A stretch of 64,000 nt of DNA from Salvia splendens (Eukaryota; Streptophyta; Magnoliopsida; Lamiales; Lamiaceae), in contig NC_056035.1 in NCBI RefSeq assembly GCF_004379255.2, positions 17,567,902 through 17,631,901 on the forward strand. The letters are read 5' to 3'. Below are positions 46,851-58,900 of this stretch, one piece after another. The position numbers were made by a program, and so were the translations under genes. The first letter of the stretch is position 1. Each line of letters begins with the position of its first letter. Under the pieces are notes generated by a model, which saw only the letters and a list, made by a program, of their open reading frames with translations, searched no databases and was not told where the DNA came from.

Positions 46851-49404
46851 TCAATCAGAGCCACCATTAAGAATATCATTAAAGCAAATATCACCTATCT
46901 CCTTCCTGATAAGTGATGGACCAGCAGCACTTAAAGTATCTTCACCTAAAGTTGTTGTTACAGCTATGCATCTGCAAGCACACCAAATTCTCTATAAACC
47001 CATAAATTAATCGCAGAGAAGAGAAGAGAAGAGGAAAGGGGGTTGCATTGAAATGATGAATTTCAAAATAAAGTTTGGGATACACTAAGTAAGGTCACTT
47101 GTTCTTGGGTGTCACTTCTATAAGCTTTTTTACTCTGTTATAATGTGGATCATTTAGTCATATATATTCCACATATTAATTGGCATAGCTCAACCTATTG
47201 TAAGATGCTGCACTTCAAATTTTATAGTTCATCCGTCACATAAAAAGAGAGACTATTTCCATTTTGGGTCATCCCATAAAAATATTCCACTTTCTATTTT
47301 TGATATCATCTTTCTCTCTAATAAGGTGGACTCCATTCTCCACTAACGTACTCTAATAACTTTTACTTTTGATATCTCTCCTACTTTACCAAATATACGT
47401 TAAAAACTCGGGTGTGTGATCAAATACTAACTAATTTACATCAATAACTAATAACTAATTTCAATTTAAAAATATCAACACAATGACACTAAATTTATCA
47501 ATCATCTTGTGTTGATAAACTTATGTCTCTGTGTTGAAATTTAAATTTACATGTCGTATTGATATAATTATTTCTTTGTGTTGATAATTTTAATACACAA
47601 AATTGAAAATTATTAGTTATTACTGTAAATTAGTATTACCATAACGCGACCCACAAAATTCGGGCCGTCCCAAATATCTATTTTTACGAGATTGTAGACT
47701 TGCATCAATGTACTCAGATTCAACAATGAGAACCCTGCAGGAAGAATCAGGAGTAATGCCGAACAATCCAAGTGATAAGTAAGCCACAAATCCTTACCTC
47801 ATCATGCAAGCAGATTTTGCAGCTTGAACTCCAGCTAATGCATCTTCAATCACAAGGCACTGCACAAAGAATGAGGCAATCAATCGAAGTTATGGCACTC
47901 TTTTCATACCCCTACATAGCCCTCAATATATTTCAAAAGCCTCAACGAGTTTTGCAACTAAATAGTAATACAACTAGATAATTTGCAGCAATAAAATATC
48001 TGAAATGTCTCAATACTTATTGGATGATAATAGCTACTACTATATATCAGTAAATTCATTAGATTAGATTACTACACCATGGCTTCAATAATCCCTAAAT
48101 ATGAACTGAGAAAAAGAACCAAAGGACAAAACTAAGAATAAGAACCAAAGGACAATAGCCACTGAGAAAGGCAGTTATAGAAGCATACCTCATTTGTTGG
48201 CACATCCAATATTTTTGATGCCGCTAAGAAAATATCAGGGGCAGGTTTCAAATTTTCAAATGCATCCGCAGATACAACAGCATCAAACCTGTTAATGTAA
48301 CAGAAAACAGAACAGAGACAATTTCATCACCAGGAAAACGCTACAAACGTATAAAAGTTGTAAAAGTAAACTCCATTCAGTAGCCATCACTAGTTCCTCA
48401 AGTAATTGCATTGGTTTAACGTACAATTCTGGGATGGATATCCTACAGACTAAAATTATTTGCACATGGTCATTATGAAACAATATGTCCTAGCATTCAC
48501 AGCATTCCTTAATGCTCATATTAATTAAACCTAGGACCAAATCAACATTCCTGCCACTAAAGGAGGTTGAGGCTCAAATGAGTCTTGAGATAAACTTAAC
48601 ATTATTTCACTTTGTTAGTACAACCTTTAGTCTATTATTAGTTCATGATTGCATTTCACCATGTAAACAATGCCATCAAAAAATTTACAACTAAACTCAC
48701 ATTGATAATTTCAAACCAGCAGCTGCTAAATTGGCATCAACTTTGATACGGTCAGCACTAGATGCAACGGCAACTTTAAGGCCATTGAATTCACCAGCAG
48801 TAAATTCAACAGAAAATAAAAAAAACTGTGAAAATGAGCAATAAAAATGCTTTTGTAGCAAGTATACCTGTACAATAAGCTCATAGGCACCAGGGAAGCC
48901 TATGCCTGAATTTGGCTTGCATACTACAAAAAAGTAGAATATATTCATGGACTCACATGTTTTTCAATATCATGAAATGGATAAGTAAATTAATTGCGTA
49001 AAAAATGCACAATCACCTTATCCAGGTATATCTCAAAAAATCTCTTCTTTGAAGACTCTGGATTAAACCCCTTCACACCCTTTACAGAAGCAACACCTCC
49101 CAAAAAATTAGCTTCACCTGATTCAAATTGATGGATAATAATGCAATTGTGCATTGACAAACAAACAAGAGGAGCAGAGTTATGAAGAGATAGAAAGAAA
49201 TAGGAGAATACCTGTGCACATAAAGGGGACGAAGTCTTGAGCCGAGACTTGAACTCCCATCTCGACGAAAACATCGACCGCCGCTAACCTGGAGAGATCC
49301 TCACTGTTACACAGCACCCCATCCATGTCAAACAGCACAGCCGACACCTTCCCCCATTCGCTGCCGGTTTCCGACGGGGTTGGTACTACTGGTCTCAAAG
49401 TCAT
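46851..49404 (-). CDS. SOQ1-like HAD-domain gene, HAD only, splice damage
   Basis: Exons 49212..49404, 49017..49117, 48868..48915 (or ..48923), 48701..48825, 48189..48288, 47798..47859 and 46851..46971 encode a haloacid dehalogenase-like domain closely resembling the stromal HAD part of plant SUPPRESSOR OF QUENCHING 1. Motifs: FDMDGVLCNSE (nucleophile and acid Asp), VASSADR (Ser), ENLKPAPDIF (Lys) and VIEDALAG (Glu-Asp). It ends NDILNGGSD then TGA, just where SOQ1 continues to its membrane, thioredoxin and NHL parts, and no transit peptide precedes MTLRPVVPTPSETG. Exon 3 has lost one base relative to a YAKP reading, and exon 4 lacks the expected acceptor, so the nearest one adds an FFLFSVEF segment. 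It is a truncated, possibly dying paralogue or a cytosolic HAD variant. Confidence 0.75.
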
Positions 49405-50039
49405 TGCCGATCTTGGTAAGGGAAAGGGAATTTCTCAAGGGAGTGGTTTAAGGATTCAAGCAGATTCCATATTGGATTCAAAGTGGTCTTATTTTTTCTT
49501 AATTAATAGTAGTACCAATAATTATATAGTAAATATTCAATTTGTATTTTAGAAATGAGAATCAAATACTTTCTCCCTCTAAGAAAAATAGTCTCATTTT
49601 GTCATTTTGGAATATCCACGAAAAATATTCTCATTTCTTAAAATGGAAAGTTTCTATCCTATACGGAGTACTTTTTTCGCCTTTTCTCCCGGTCTCATAT
49701 TTTACCCAGTTTTTCTCATTATTTCTCTTATTTTACCATTTTTTTCTCGCCTACTCTATTATTTTACCAATTTCTTATTAAAATTTATGTCATAAAAAAT
49801 GTGAGACTATTTTTTTAGATGAAAGGAGTACGATAAATTTAAATATTTATTTTATTTCTCCATCAATCAAAACATTAAAATTGATAAAAAAACAAAATAA
49901 ATTGCAAATCATCTAACGTTAGTATTAATTTATAGGAGTATGTTTTAAAAAATTCATATTACGAATAATAAATTGAAGGATCAAGAATTTCACTAAAAAT
50001 GGTTGTTATTACTGACAATGACACCGAACATGATAGTCA
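49405..50039. other. Upstream region of HAD gene with MITE
   Basis: Promoter side of the HAD gene. It contains the Stowaway-like MITE at 49567. Otherwise AT-rich without recognised features. Confidence 0.4.
49567..49830. mobile_element. Stowaway-like MITE
   Basis: Begins TACTTTCTCCCTCTAAG and ends TTAGATGAAAGGAGTA. The AAAAATAGTCTCATTTTG arm pairs with ATGTGAGACTATTTTTTT. The TIR is degenerate at the outer bases. Confidence 0.55.
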
Positions 50040-50547
50040 ATTAGTCAGGGCATCTCCAGTCGCTTTCGCCCAGAATATCATTCTATCCGGCAAAACTATC
50101 ATTCTATACAATAAACCTATCATTTTATCATTTTATCAGTCAGTCAAAAGTATCATTTTATCAACTCAGAGTATCATTCTATCCGGCAAAACTATCATTC
50201 TATGCAATAAACCTATCATTTTATCATTTTATCATTTTACGTGATATTTGGCGAAATTCAGAAATTAAATGAGGGAAAGGACAGTTTTACCCCTGCGCTT
50301 TTTTTATGATGTAAATCTAAGTTTGAATCTCAAAACTATCATTCTATGCAATAAACCTATCATTTTATCATTTTACGTGATATTTGACAAAATTCAGAAA
50401 TTAAATTAGAGAAATGATAGTTTTACCCCGCGCTTTTTTTATGAAGTAAATCTAAGTTTGAATCTCAACCGCATGATTAGAAATATGTGTGGTCCAGATT
50501 TGGTTATAGGGTTATTACGATATTTAGGGGTTATCATATGATCACGA

Positions 50548-50550
<3 letters not shown>
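50040..50550. mobile_element. (TA)n-flanked element G, left end unclear
   Basis: The right end is ATCACGACTC against (TA)n. The interior repeats TATCATTCTAT / TATCATTTTAT and CCGGCAAAACTATCATTC many times. No left (TA)n tract or TIR was found, so it is truncated or its left border lies unrecognised near 50040. Confidence 0.5.

Positions 50551-50580
<30 letters not shown>
50551..50580. repeat. (TA)n between elements G and D
   Basis: A pure 30-bp TA run. Confidence 0.95.
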
Positions 50581-50584
<4 letters not shown>

Positions 50585-52040
50585 CACCTTATATGCACAA
50601 CACCTCCTTAGTGTAGAACTAGAGACTAAATATTGAACATTGGATTAAAATTTTAATGGAAGAGATTAAACTTACAACATCTTTATTCAGTTTTTCATCC
50701 CGTTATTTAATTAGTTCAGACAAGGGTGGCATGGTCATTTTTTAATTTAGTCAAACATGGTAAACAAAAATCACGGAAGTATGAATTAGGGTAAATCAAA
50801 TTCACACCTTCGTCTTCCCTCTTCCAACTTTCGTTGCCCTGGTTTCATCTCTAACTACTCCATTCTCTCTAATCAGGTCGACAATGCAGAGATCTCCGAC
50901 ATCGTTTTGTCTTCACCATCCAATTCTCACCATGGTTGACATGAGGCAGAAGAAAATCAAAGGTATCGATGAAAACTTTACAAACTAAAGTCTTGAATTT
51001 TGGTTGTCGATGAGCGGAATCTGTGTTCCAGATCTGGTGGTTGTGAGTGCAGTGATACGTTAATTTAGTAAGCTTCATGTTTTTTTAACTGTATAAGGTG
51101 AATTGATTTCAATGTAAGATGAAGTGATTTCCTCTTAAGATGAAGAAATTATATCATATGATGGAGTTATTTATTTTGGATTGTTGAAATTTTTTATTCA
51201 TTTAAATTGAAATGTTTCCACTTCCTGGGTGAAGTTATTACATTAAAAGATGAAGAAATTTGATGATAGGATGAAGTGATTTCATACTATAATTTCAAAA
51301 TTTGATTCATTTCTCGGATGAAGTTATTTTATTATAAGATGAAGTATAGTAATTATAAGATGAAGTGATTGAACGGCGACATTGTAGCAGCGACGGCGGT
51401 GGCACAATACATTGGGGCCGAGTTGCGGGTGAATTTCAACCCGGGACTGACCTCGAGACGGTGCCCGAACAACAACGCTGAACCGCGAGTAGGGAGGGCC
51501 GAGGCGCGGTGTTGGGAGCTGAGTTATGGGCGGCAACCGACTCGAGGTCAGTCAGAGATGTAATAGCAGGCTTGAAATCAATGGAGATTAAATTGCAGAT
51601 GGTGAATGTAATTGCAGGTGCTGAATTGCATATATTGAATTGCAGTCGATGGAGATATAATTGCAGGCGCTGAATTAAAGACATGGTGTGCGTTAATTGC
51701 AGCCGCAGAATGGAAACATGTTCATCTACTTGCAGGACGTGAATTGGTGATGGAGATGTAATTGAAGGTGTGAGCGATGGTGTGGAATGCAAAATTCAGT
51801 TCCAAATAATCGTGAATCACAATAATGTTGATCCAATTTCCTTAATTAACTTAGCATGAATTATGGAAAAACAATAACCGTATGAATTATGAATTTCCAT
51901 TACAACCCTTTTGTAATATTAATTGAATAAACAAATGAGATAAAATTGATAATGAATTAACCGTTAGATTAGAATAAAGGGTGGATGAGATTTGTTCTCT
52001 AGTTCGGTCTTTAAAATTAGTTCGACATTGAATACAATCC
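50581..52040. mobile_element. (TA)n-flanked element D
   Basis: 1.46 kb. The left end is GGGTCACCTTATATGCAC with GAACTAGAGACTAAAT inside. The inverse of the right end is GGATTGTATTCAATGTC with GAACTAGAGAACAAATC. After a CT-rich leader (50790-50880) a short frame starting at 50884 or 50932 (MVDMRQKKIKG) meets a GT at 50963. The next part repeats the word GATGAAGTGATTT and variants (51105-51370). A GC-rich patch at 51370-51560 is unidentified. Confidence 0.75.
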
Positions 52041-52062
52041 TATATATATATATATATATATA
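52041..52062. repeat. (TA)n between elements D and E
   Basis: A 22-bp TA run. Confidence 0.95.
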
Positions 52063-54287
52063 GGGTCTTAATCTATCAAAAGAAGCCCTTAAGTATAGAA
52101 ATACAGACCAATTATGGACCGTAAGATATGGAAATGAATGGCCACGATGTGGATTTGTCAACAATTTCTGTGGGTCATAATAGGATTGATCTATGTCATG
52201 AAAGGGCAATTTAGGTATAGAAAATATAAACAACCGCCCTTCCGTTAATTAAGACCAGATTAATTGGGATCATTACTCCACACGTTTTCTAAGTTGATTC
52301 TTCGGTTCCCTCGCCATTCAATGCATCTCTCTCACCAAAATCTCAACCCCATCCCAACAAACCCTAGAATCTACACGACAAAACACCCAAATCTCAACCC
52401 CATCACCAAAATCTCTACCCAATCGCCCAAACCATACAAATCTGTAAACATTAGTCGTCTCCTCCACTATCTCAACCTCGTCTGCACCAAAAATCGAGTT
52501 TTCCATAAAAACTGATTCCTCTACCACAAAACCTTGGCAGAATTCAAAACTTGACGAAGAAGGATAACAAAAAAGCTACTACAACCATGGTCAACACTAG
52601 AGCCTCTGGATCCGCACCTCGTGACGGAAAAGGTTAGTACGATGTTGTAACCCATGACTTAAAGTTGACAAAATCAGGCCGATTTGTAATTTAAATCTGT
52701 TGTTCACGTAGTGTATGAGAGAACATCCGCGAAGACAAAGCTACAAAAGATCCCAAAGACTCCGAGAGGTAATACAATTGAATCATGCAAAAACAATTAT
52801 TAAAAAAATAGATATGCTTTTGGGTCATACTAAACAATTATATATGTCATATCAGAATATGAGTGTATTAGGTCATATATGTAACAGTTTTGTGTCATGT
52901 TTACAAACTGTTATTGTTTCTATAGGTTGCATTCAATTTGGAATCACCTAAAATAAATGTATGGTCATTGATTAGCATTGGAATAGTTTTATGGGTTATG
53001 TAGTAGCAATATATGAATTAGGCCATGTTTGTATCACTTCTATGTCATAAGTGAAATATATGAATTAGGTCATGTTTGTATCACTTTTATGTCATAAGTG
53101 ACTGCAATGTTTATTTTCTCAGATGGAAGTCAACATGGGTGAGAGAAGGCCATTGGAATTGTGGACTATCGACTAGATATAAGGGTGCGCTTAAGTATTT
53201 AAGAGCTAAAAAGTATTGTGTTGAAGTTGGCCGAAAATAATCACAGCTCCCTTTCCAATAAAACATCGACATCCAAACATTATGCAACGGACAACAAGAA
53301 AATGATGATCGACGTTGAAAAGATGATAGCAAGCTACAGAGTTTCTGTAGTGGCCATGTCATAAATTTTGGATTTAAAGTATGTTTTATTGATATAATTA
53401 TGTGTGTATTTAACATATGGGTTTTCAAATATTTTATTTCATCAATGGGTGATACTTTAAAATGGCTTTGGATTTTATTGTTTCTGCAAATTAGACTTTA
53501 ATATGAATTATTTTTCTGACTCTATGACCAAGGTAAAAATATAATGGTTGTTTGATCTCTTCTGAAAAGTAAAAACAAAGTATAAGATGACTCTATGTCA
53601 TACTTCGTACATGTTAGAGTCATTTTGAGCAAAAAAAGATAAAAATAAAATCATTAATTTGTTGTGGGAATTTTGTACAATAACCAAGCTAACTTGTGAG
53701 AAAAAATTGATTATGTAAATTAGCAGTTCATGTCATAATATATGCATGTACGAGTCATAATAAGCATAATTAGGCAAAAAAACTAATAGTATATGAGAAT
53801 TCATACATTGGGTCATAATAAATGAATATTTGGGTCATAGCATCATATGCTTAATTTGTGTCATAATAAATGAATATTAGGGTCATAGCATAGTATACTA
53901 CACCACAATAACTACATCGACAGAGAATTTTTGCATATCTTCAAATGATAAGACTTAGCAGAACTACAGTAAATGGAATAGGGTATGAAAATTCGACGAA
54001 AGATTAAAGGAGAAGAAATTATGGGCTGATAACCTACGCTAAAGAGCAGTTAGTGGAGAGAAGTTAGTGGAGAGATGAAGGAGCACAATCATAGGAAATA
54101 CTATAACTAACGACAATATGCAATTTACTTAATTAACCTTTTTAGATTATAAGTAATTAAAATAATAATATCTTCCTAATAAATCTAGCCGTTAATTAAT
54201 GTAATCTAAAGATTAGATTGTCTAATCCAATGGACAAAAACCCGTCTGCAATTCTTGGTTTAAGACCATTTTTGTTTTGATCAAATA

Positions 54288-54289
<2 letters not shown>
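52063..54289. mobile_element. (TA)n-flanked element E
   Basis: 2.2 kb. The left end is GGGTCTTAATCTATCAAAAG with AAATACAGACCAATTATGG. The inverse right end is GGTATTTGATCAAAAC with GAATTGCAGACGGGTTT. It has a CT-rich, CCCCATC-repeated leader (52300-52560), a 46-nt first-exon-like segment at 52587, and then about 1 kb in which GGGTCATA / GGTCATATATG words recur. No transposase was found. Confidence 0.8.
52587..52632 (+). pseudogene. First-exon-like ORF start in element E
   Basis: ATG at 52587 opens MVNTRASGSAPRDGK and runs 46 nt to the donor G|GTTAGT, the same length and phase as the segment in element A. A possible second exon near 52713..52767 reads VYERTSAKTKLQKIPKTPR before another GT. 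Nothing recognisable follows. Confidence 0.4.

Positions 54290-54323
<34 letters not shown>
54290..54323. repeat. (TA)n between elements E and F
   Basis: A TA run of about 34 bp. Confidence 0.95.
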
Positions 54324-54327
<4 letters not shown>

Positions 54328-54612
54328 TTTGATATATGCAAAACTAGATTTAAATACAGAAACGCAGAACAATATCATAATTAGGTCACTTTTAGGTCAT
54401 AATTAGGTAATTTTTAGGTCATGCTAACAAAGCATGACCTAAAACGATCTTAGCATGACATTAAACCCAAATATTATAATATGACCTAAAATTGCTTAAT
54501 TATGACCTTCCGTGTTTTTGGTTAATTATTGACCATTAGATCATCTAATCCTAGGGCCAAGATTTGGTCTGCATTTCTGGATTTAAACACATACTTATTT
54601 TGATCATCTCCC
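54324..54612. mobile_element. (TA)n-flanked element F
   Basis: 289 bp. The left end is GGGTTTTGATATATGC with TTTAAATACAGAAACGCAG. The inverse right end is GGGAGATGATCAAAAT with TTTAAATCCAGAAATGCAG. The word TTAGGTCAT recurs. Its ends match those of E, so it is probably an internally deleted relative. Confidence 0.85.
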
Positions 54613-54631
54613 TATATATATATATATATAT
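54613..54631. repeat. (TA)n right of element F
   Basis: A 19-bp TA run closing the chain. Confidence 0.95.
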
Positions 54632-55929
54632 TAATCTTTAACTTTCCCTCTTACGTTTTATCGTATATATATATTAATCGCAACTTTCTTATTCGGTGAT
54701 TAATCATAAAATAATGCTCAAATTGGTGGGCAGTAAAAATATCTGATTGATGGCTTTGGGGTTGGAACAAGGGCAAGATTAGCTAGGGAGAGGCAAAGAA
54801 AGTAAACAAAATAATGCAATATTATACTGCTTTGTATTCTTATTGTCCACGCTCAATATTATCTGCAATCAATACTCTTGTCTTTTCATTTTAGTTGGTG
54901 GCTGGTGTAATCTAATTCTCTCGTACAGCATTTTTTCTTTTTTTTTTGAACTGTCACATTTTGTATATATACGAGTTAATTGAAAAAAATCTGAAATTTT
55001 ATGATTTGATATTTTTATTTCAATTTAACCAACTCAAATTTTCACATTTTAAATAACTACTAATCCTATTTATAATCAGTTCAATTTCGCCTTATCTCAA
55101 TGCACATGTTTCACTCACCACTTCGCACTCTATTATGCCTCAGTTTCTATTGAACTTAATTATTAAAAAAAAATTGAGTTTTATCTTTTACTATTTCTCA
55201 TTTTTACCGTACTGAAAAAAAATCATATATTGGTGAAAATATAGTGGAGTTAAAATGAAGAAGGAAAGGTTTAATTACATGGTTTCAGATGACTAATTTC
55301 AGTTCGAAGATATCATGAACCTAGCCTTGAGGGTTTTCATGGTTCCAGTTTGGTTTTGGGTTCCGAGGCTGCCGATTTTGACCGTTCCAGGCCAGTCTTA
55401 GTTCTAAACACGCTCTTTTGTTTTCATTTTTATATACAAATTTATTTATTATAAACAAATTATTGCTAAAATTACGTAATCGCATGCATTTAAAGTATAA
55501 AAAGATTATAGCTACCTCCTTATATTCATTCGTTCATGCTATGTTGTTCATGAAATCTTTCATTGTTTTGCACACCTGTCAATCTTGTTATTTCCTGGTG
55601 TGGGCAAAAAAATACAAAAGAACGAAGCTTGGCTATCGATATATACATATATAATTAAAGACTTCGGAAAAAGAAAGACAAATTCTCTTGAGACTTGAAA
55701 TGACTCAAGTCTACACACCTAAATGTACAAAACCCCAAAGGCATGAAGTATATTCTTTGTAATGCAACAACCGTACGTGAAAGACTAAATTCTTTTAACA
55801 CTTCAAACACTCCAAAACACGATTTGCCAGGCCAAAAACTATGACAGACGAAATCAAGAAACTGAAACAGACGCAACGACGAAGTTTAAAACTCAAACTT
55901 TAAACTAGAGGGCACTTCACAAAACCTTT
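54632..55929. other. Spacer and importin alpha 3' flank
   Basis: 1.3 kb, AT-rich. No gene was supported. The last 270 bp are probably the 3' UTR of the importin alpha gene. Confidence 0.45.
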
Positions 55930-58900
55930 TCAACCAAAGTTGAAGCCTCCTGGAGGAACATTTGGCTTGCCATTGGCGAAACTGAAGCCTCCATCTCCTT
56001 GATTTGCATCCGCGCCATCGGCCAGATGTTGATCTTCATCTTCCTCAACCCAGTACTTCTCTAATATCTTCACAGCCTTTTCGTATATTTCATTGTTGTC
56101 ATGGCTCTGGAGATTCTCTATTTTGTCCAGTCCTTCACTATCATCAATCATTTGTGCATATAGATTGATTCCGCCATTTTGGCCGTTTTCTTTATCAGCC
56201 TCGCCTACCTTCAAAATGTTCTCAAGTCCCTCCAGGCATACAGTAACAATCCTTGCATCTGGACAAATCAAGAGATCACACAGCGGCTTAATACAACCTT
56301 GAGTCACCAAGAATCTGCAATTTGACATTACATATAGTCAGTCAGCATGTGAAGGTCCACAATCATCAAAACAAAAGAAAATATATAGAGGACATAAGTC
56401 TCTGCTGATTCCTGCTAGCAAAAGCAGGAGTTAGGTGGGTCCAGGAATGCAGGAAATGTGGATAAACCAGTAAGAGATTGTTACTAGATCAATATTAAAG
56501 ATTGTGAACTACAAACAATTCCTGAAAAGAAAGCACAAGATGGTGCCAATGTATGATAAACCTTGAAATAATATTCATTGTTGCATATGGCCAACAATGT
56601 CTATACTAACATCACTGCAAGAGGTGACAACAGAAATAACTAAAATTAATTTGAGTTGCACCATACTGAATGCCCAAAGTGATAGATTTCAAAATGATTT
56701 TAATAATGAACAGATTGTGGATTGTGGATTTGGATTTGTTAATAGAAACAGAGGAGGGTCAAATTGGTACCCGCACCCAAAAAATGGCTTGGCCCCCTAT
56801 CCAATACCCAACCCAATATTATTTGGGTACCCCTGCCCGAATATTATTTTGGGTACCCGATAACCGATTCAGGTAACCCAACCAAACAGGTCCCAGAATG
56901 GATGCCGCAAACACAATGAGTCTTCTAAACGCCACGCATATGCAGCCCTTTCTAAATACAAATACCAAATGAGGACAGAAACATTCCGGCCTCAATCATA
57001 CATGAAAACATAACAAAATATGTACAACTAAAAATATGCTTGCGCAGTTTACAAGATGTTAATGCTACATACTATGTATAACACGTGTGTATTTCCAGCA
57101 CTAAATAATTTGGAGTATTGTTATTATTCTATCACCCTAATTCACATTGTGAGTTCTACAATTATTGTTATTACTACTATTTTGTCAATATATTCACTCA
57201 TATAATTCACAAATTAATGTTACAGAAAAAGGCAATGAAAACTTACACCCCCTTAATCTGTGGTGTTGGAGGGAGAGGCTGAGCCACATAAAAGTTAATT
57301 AGAATTGAAACCCTAACATAATCGTCCTTTAAATCGGGTATTTGGGTATACTGAATATGCAATACACACACCCCCATTACACCCGATCATATACCTAATA
57401 CCTGCCGGGTATCAGGTCGGAATGGGCAATACCCGATATCCGATTTGACAACCCTAAATACAGAAAGGTGGTGCCTCACCTTATTACCAAAATGACTCTT
57501 GGCACATATATTAAGATGAACTATTTTCTGAAAATTCCCTTATACTCCAAAAATGACTCTTGGCACATACTCCCTCCGTCCCATAAAAATATGGGCATTG
57601 GGTGTGGCACGGGAATTAAGACAAAATTGGTAAAGTAAGAGAGAGGGATGAAAATGGTATGGTAAAGTAAGAGAGAGGAAGAGAATGATAGTTAAAGTAG
57701 AGTTAGTGGATAGTAGGACCTACATTATTTAAATGATATAACTTTCCAAAAATGGAATGCACATATTTTTGTGGGACGGACGAAAATGGAAAGTGCACAT
57801 ATTTTTATGGGACGGAGGGAGTATATTAAGATGAACTGTTTTCTGAAAATTCCCTTATACTCCAAAAATGACTAGGCTGCAGGCAGATGGCATGCTATAA
57901 ATTTATTCTCTAACCAATATTAGACTTGATCTCTCTGACATTTTCAAGGAACCCCTAATTTCCAGTGCAAGAGCAAACCCAAATTCTTAGAGAAAAACCT
58001 TTACATTTATGCATACATAGTGATATTATCTACAAAGAACAATAACTGCATTTTCTTATTGCTTGCGATGGTTTCTCAAAAATGTAATTATATGCAATTG
58101 TTCTATTTTACCCTGATTTAGAGCTCACATATTATATTCACATACATTAAATAAGATTATTTTTAATATCAGAAACTTTAAAGACAATTCAAATTAAGAG
58201 AGTGAATTACAATTTGGGCATCCCAGATAGGAATTGAGGACTAATTTCTTGAGAAGGAGGGGTATATATGAAAAGAGGAAGGGAGTTGCATTTTAGGGTA
58301 GATGGATTACTTAGCATGTCCTTCCAAATTACTACAGACGACCACCAACCTATTCCTTTTAAATTCCATTATTGGGTGCTTCCAAACTTATCTCTAGAAA
58401 AGCATTAAGATCAGCAAAATATAAGTATTATGCCTCCACATATATAAACCATATAACTCTGACATACCTAATCTGCTCTGGTGATCCACCAGAGGTTGCA
58501 TTCGAGATAGCCCATGCAGCCTCTTTCTTTATATCAAACTCTGCATGTTGGAGAAGTTGCACCAACGGCAGAATGATGCCTGACTCAATGACAGCCTGTT
58601 CCAGAGAAATAGAGGTGTAGATAGGAAACCAGTCACAAAGCACCAGATAAAAATAGGTAGACTACAAATAAATTTGCTTCTCTACATACTTCTCTCCCAC
58701 TTCTGAAGAAATTTCAAATAAAAATCGGTAACTTGCATCCTCATGCATATAATTACCTTCAGTTGAAGTCATATTGAGATTATAAACATCTAGCCTTTTC
58801 CTTTCCTTTAAGATGAAACTTTACAGCCATACTGCCCTCTAGGTTTATCAAAACTAACTCATACTAATTCACAACACTGCCTCTACCTACAATAGTAAAT

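Noticed and set aside
51369..51792. GC-rich frames inside element D
   Set aside because: No motif, codon bias or splice structure supports a gene on either strand; left as unidentified element DNA.
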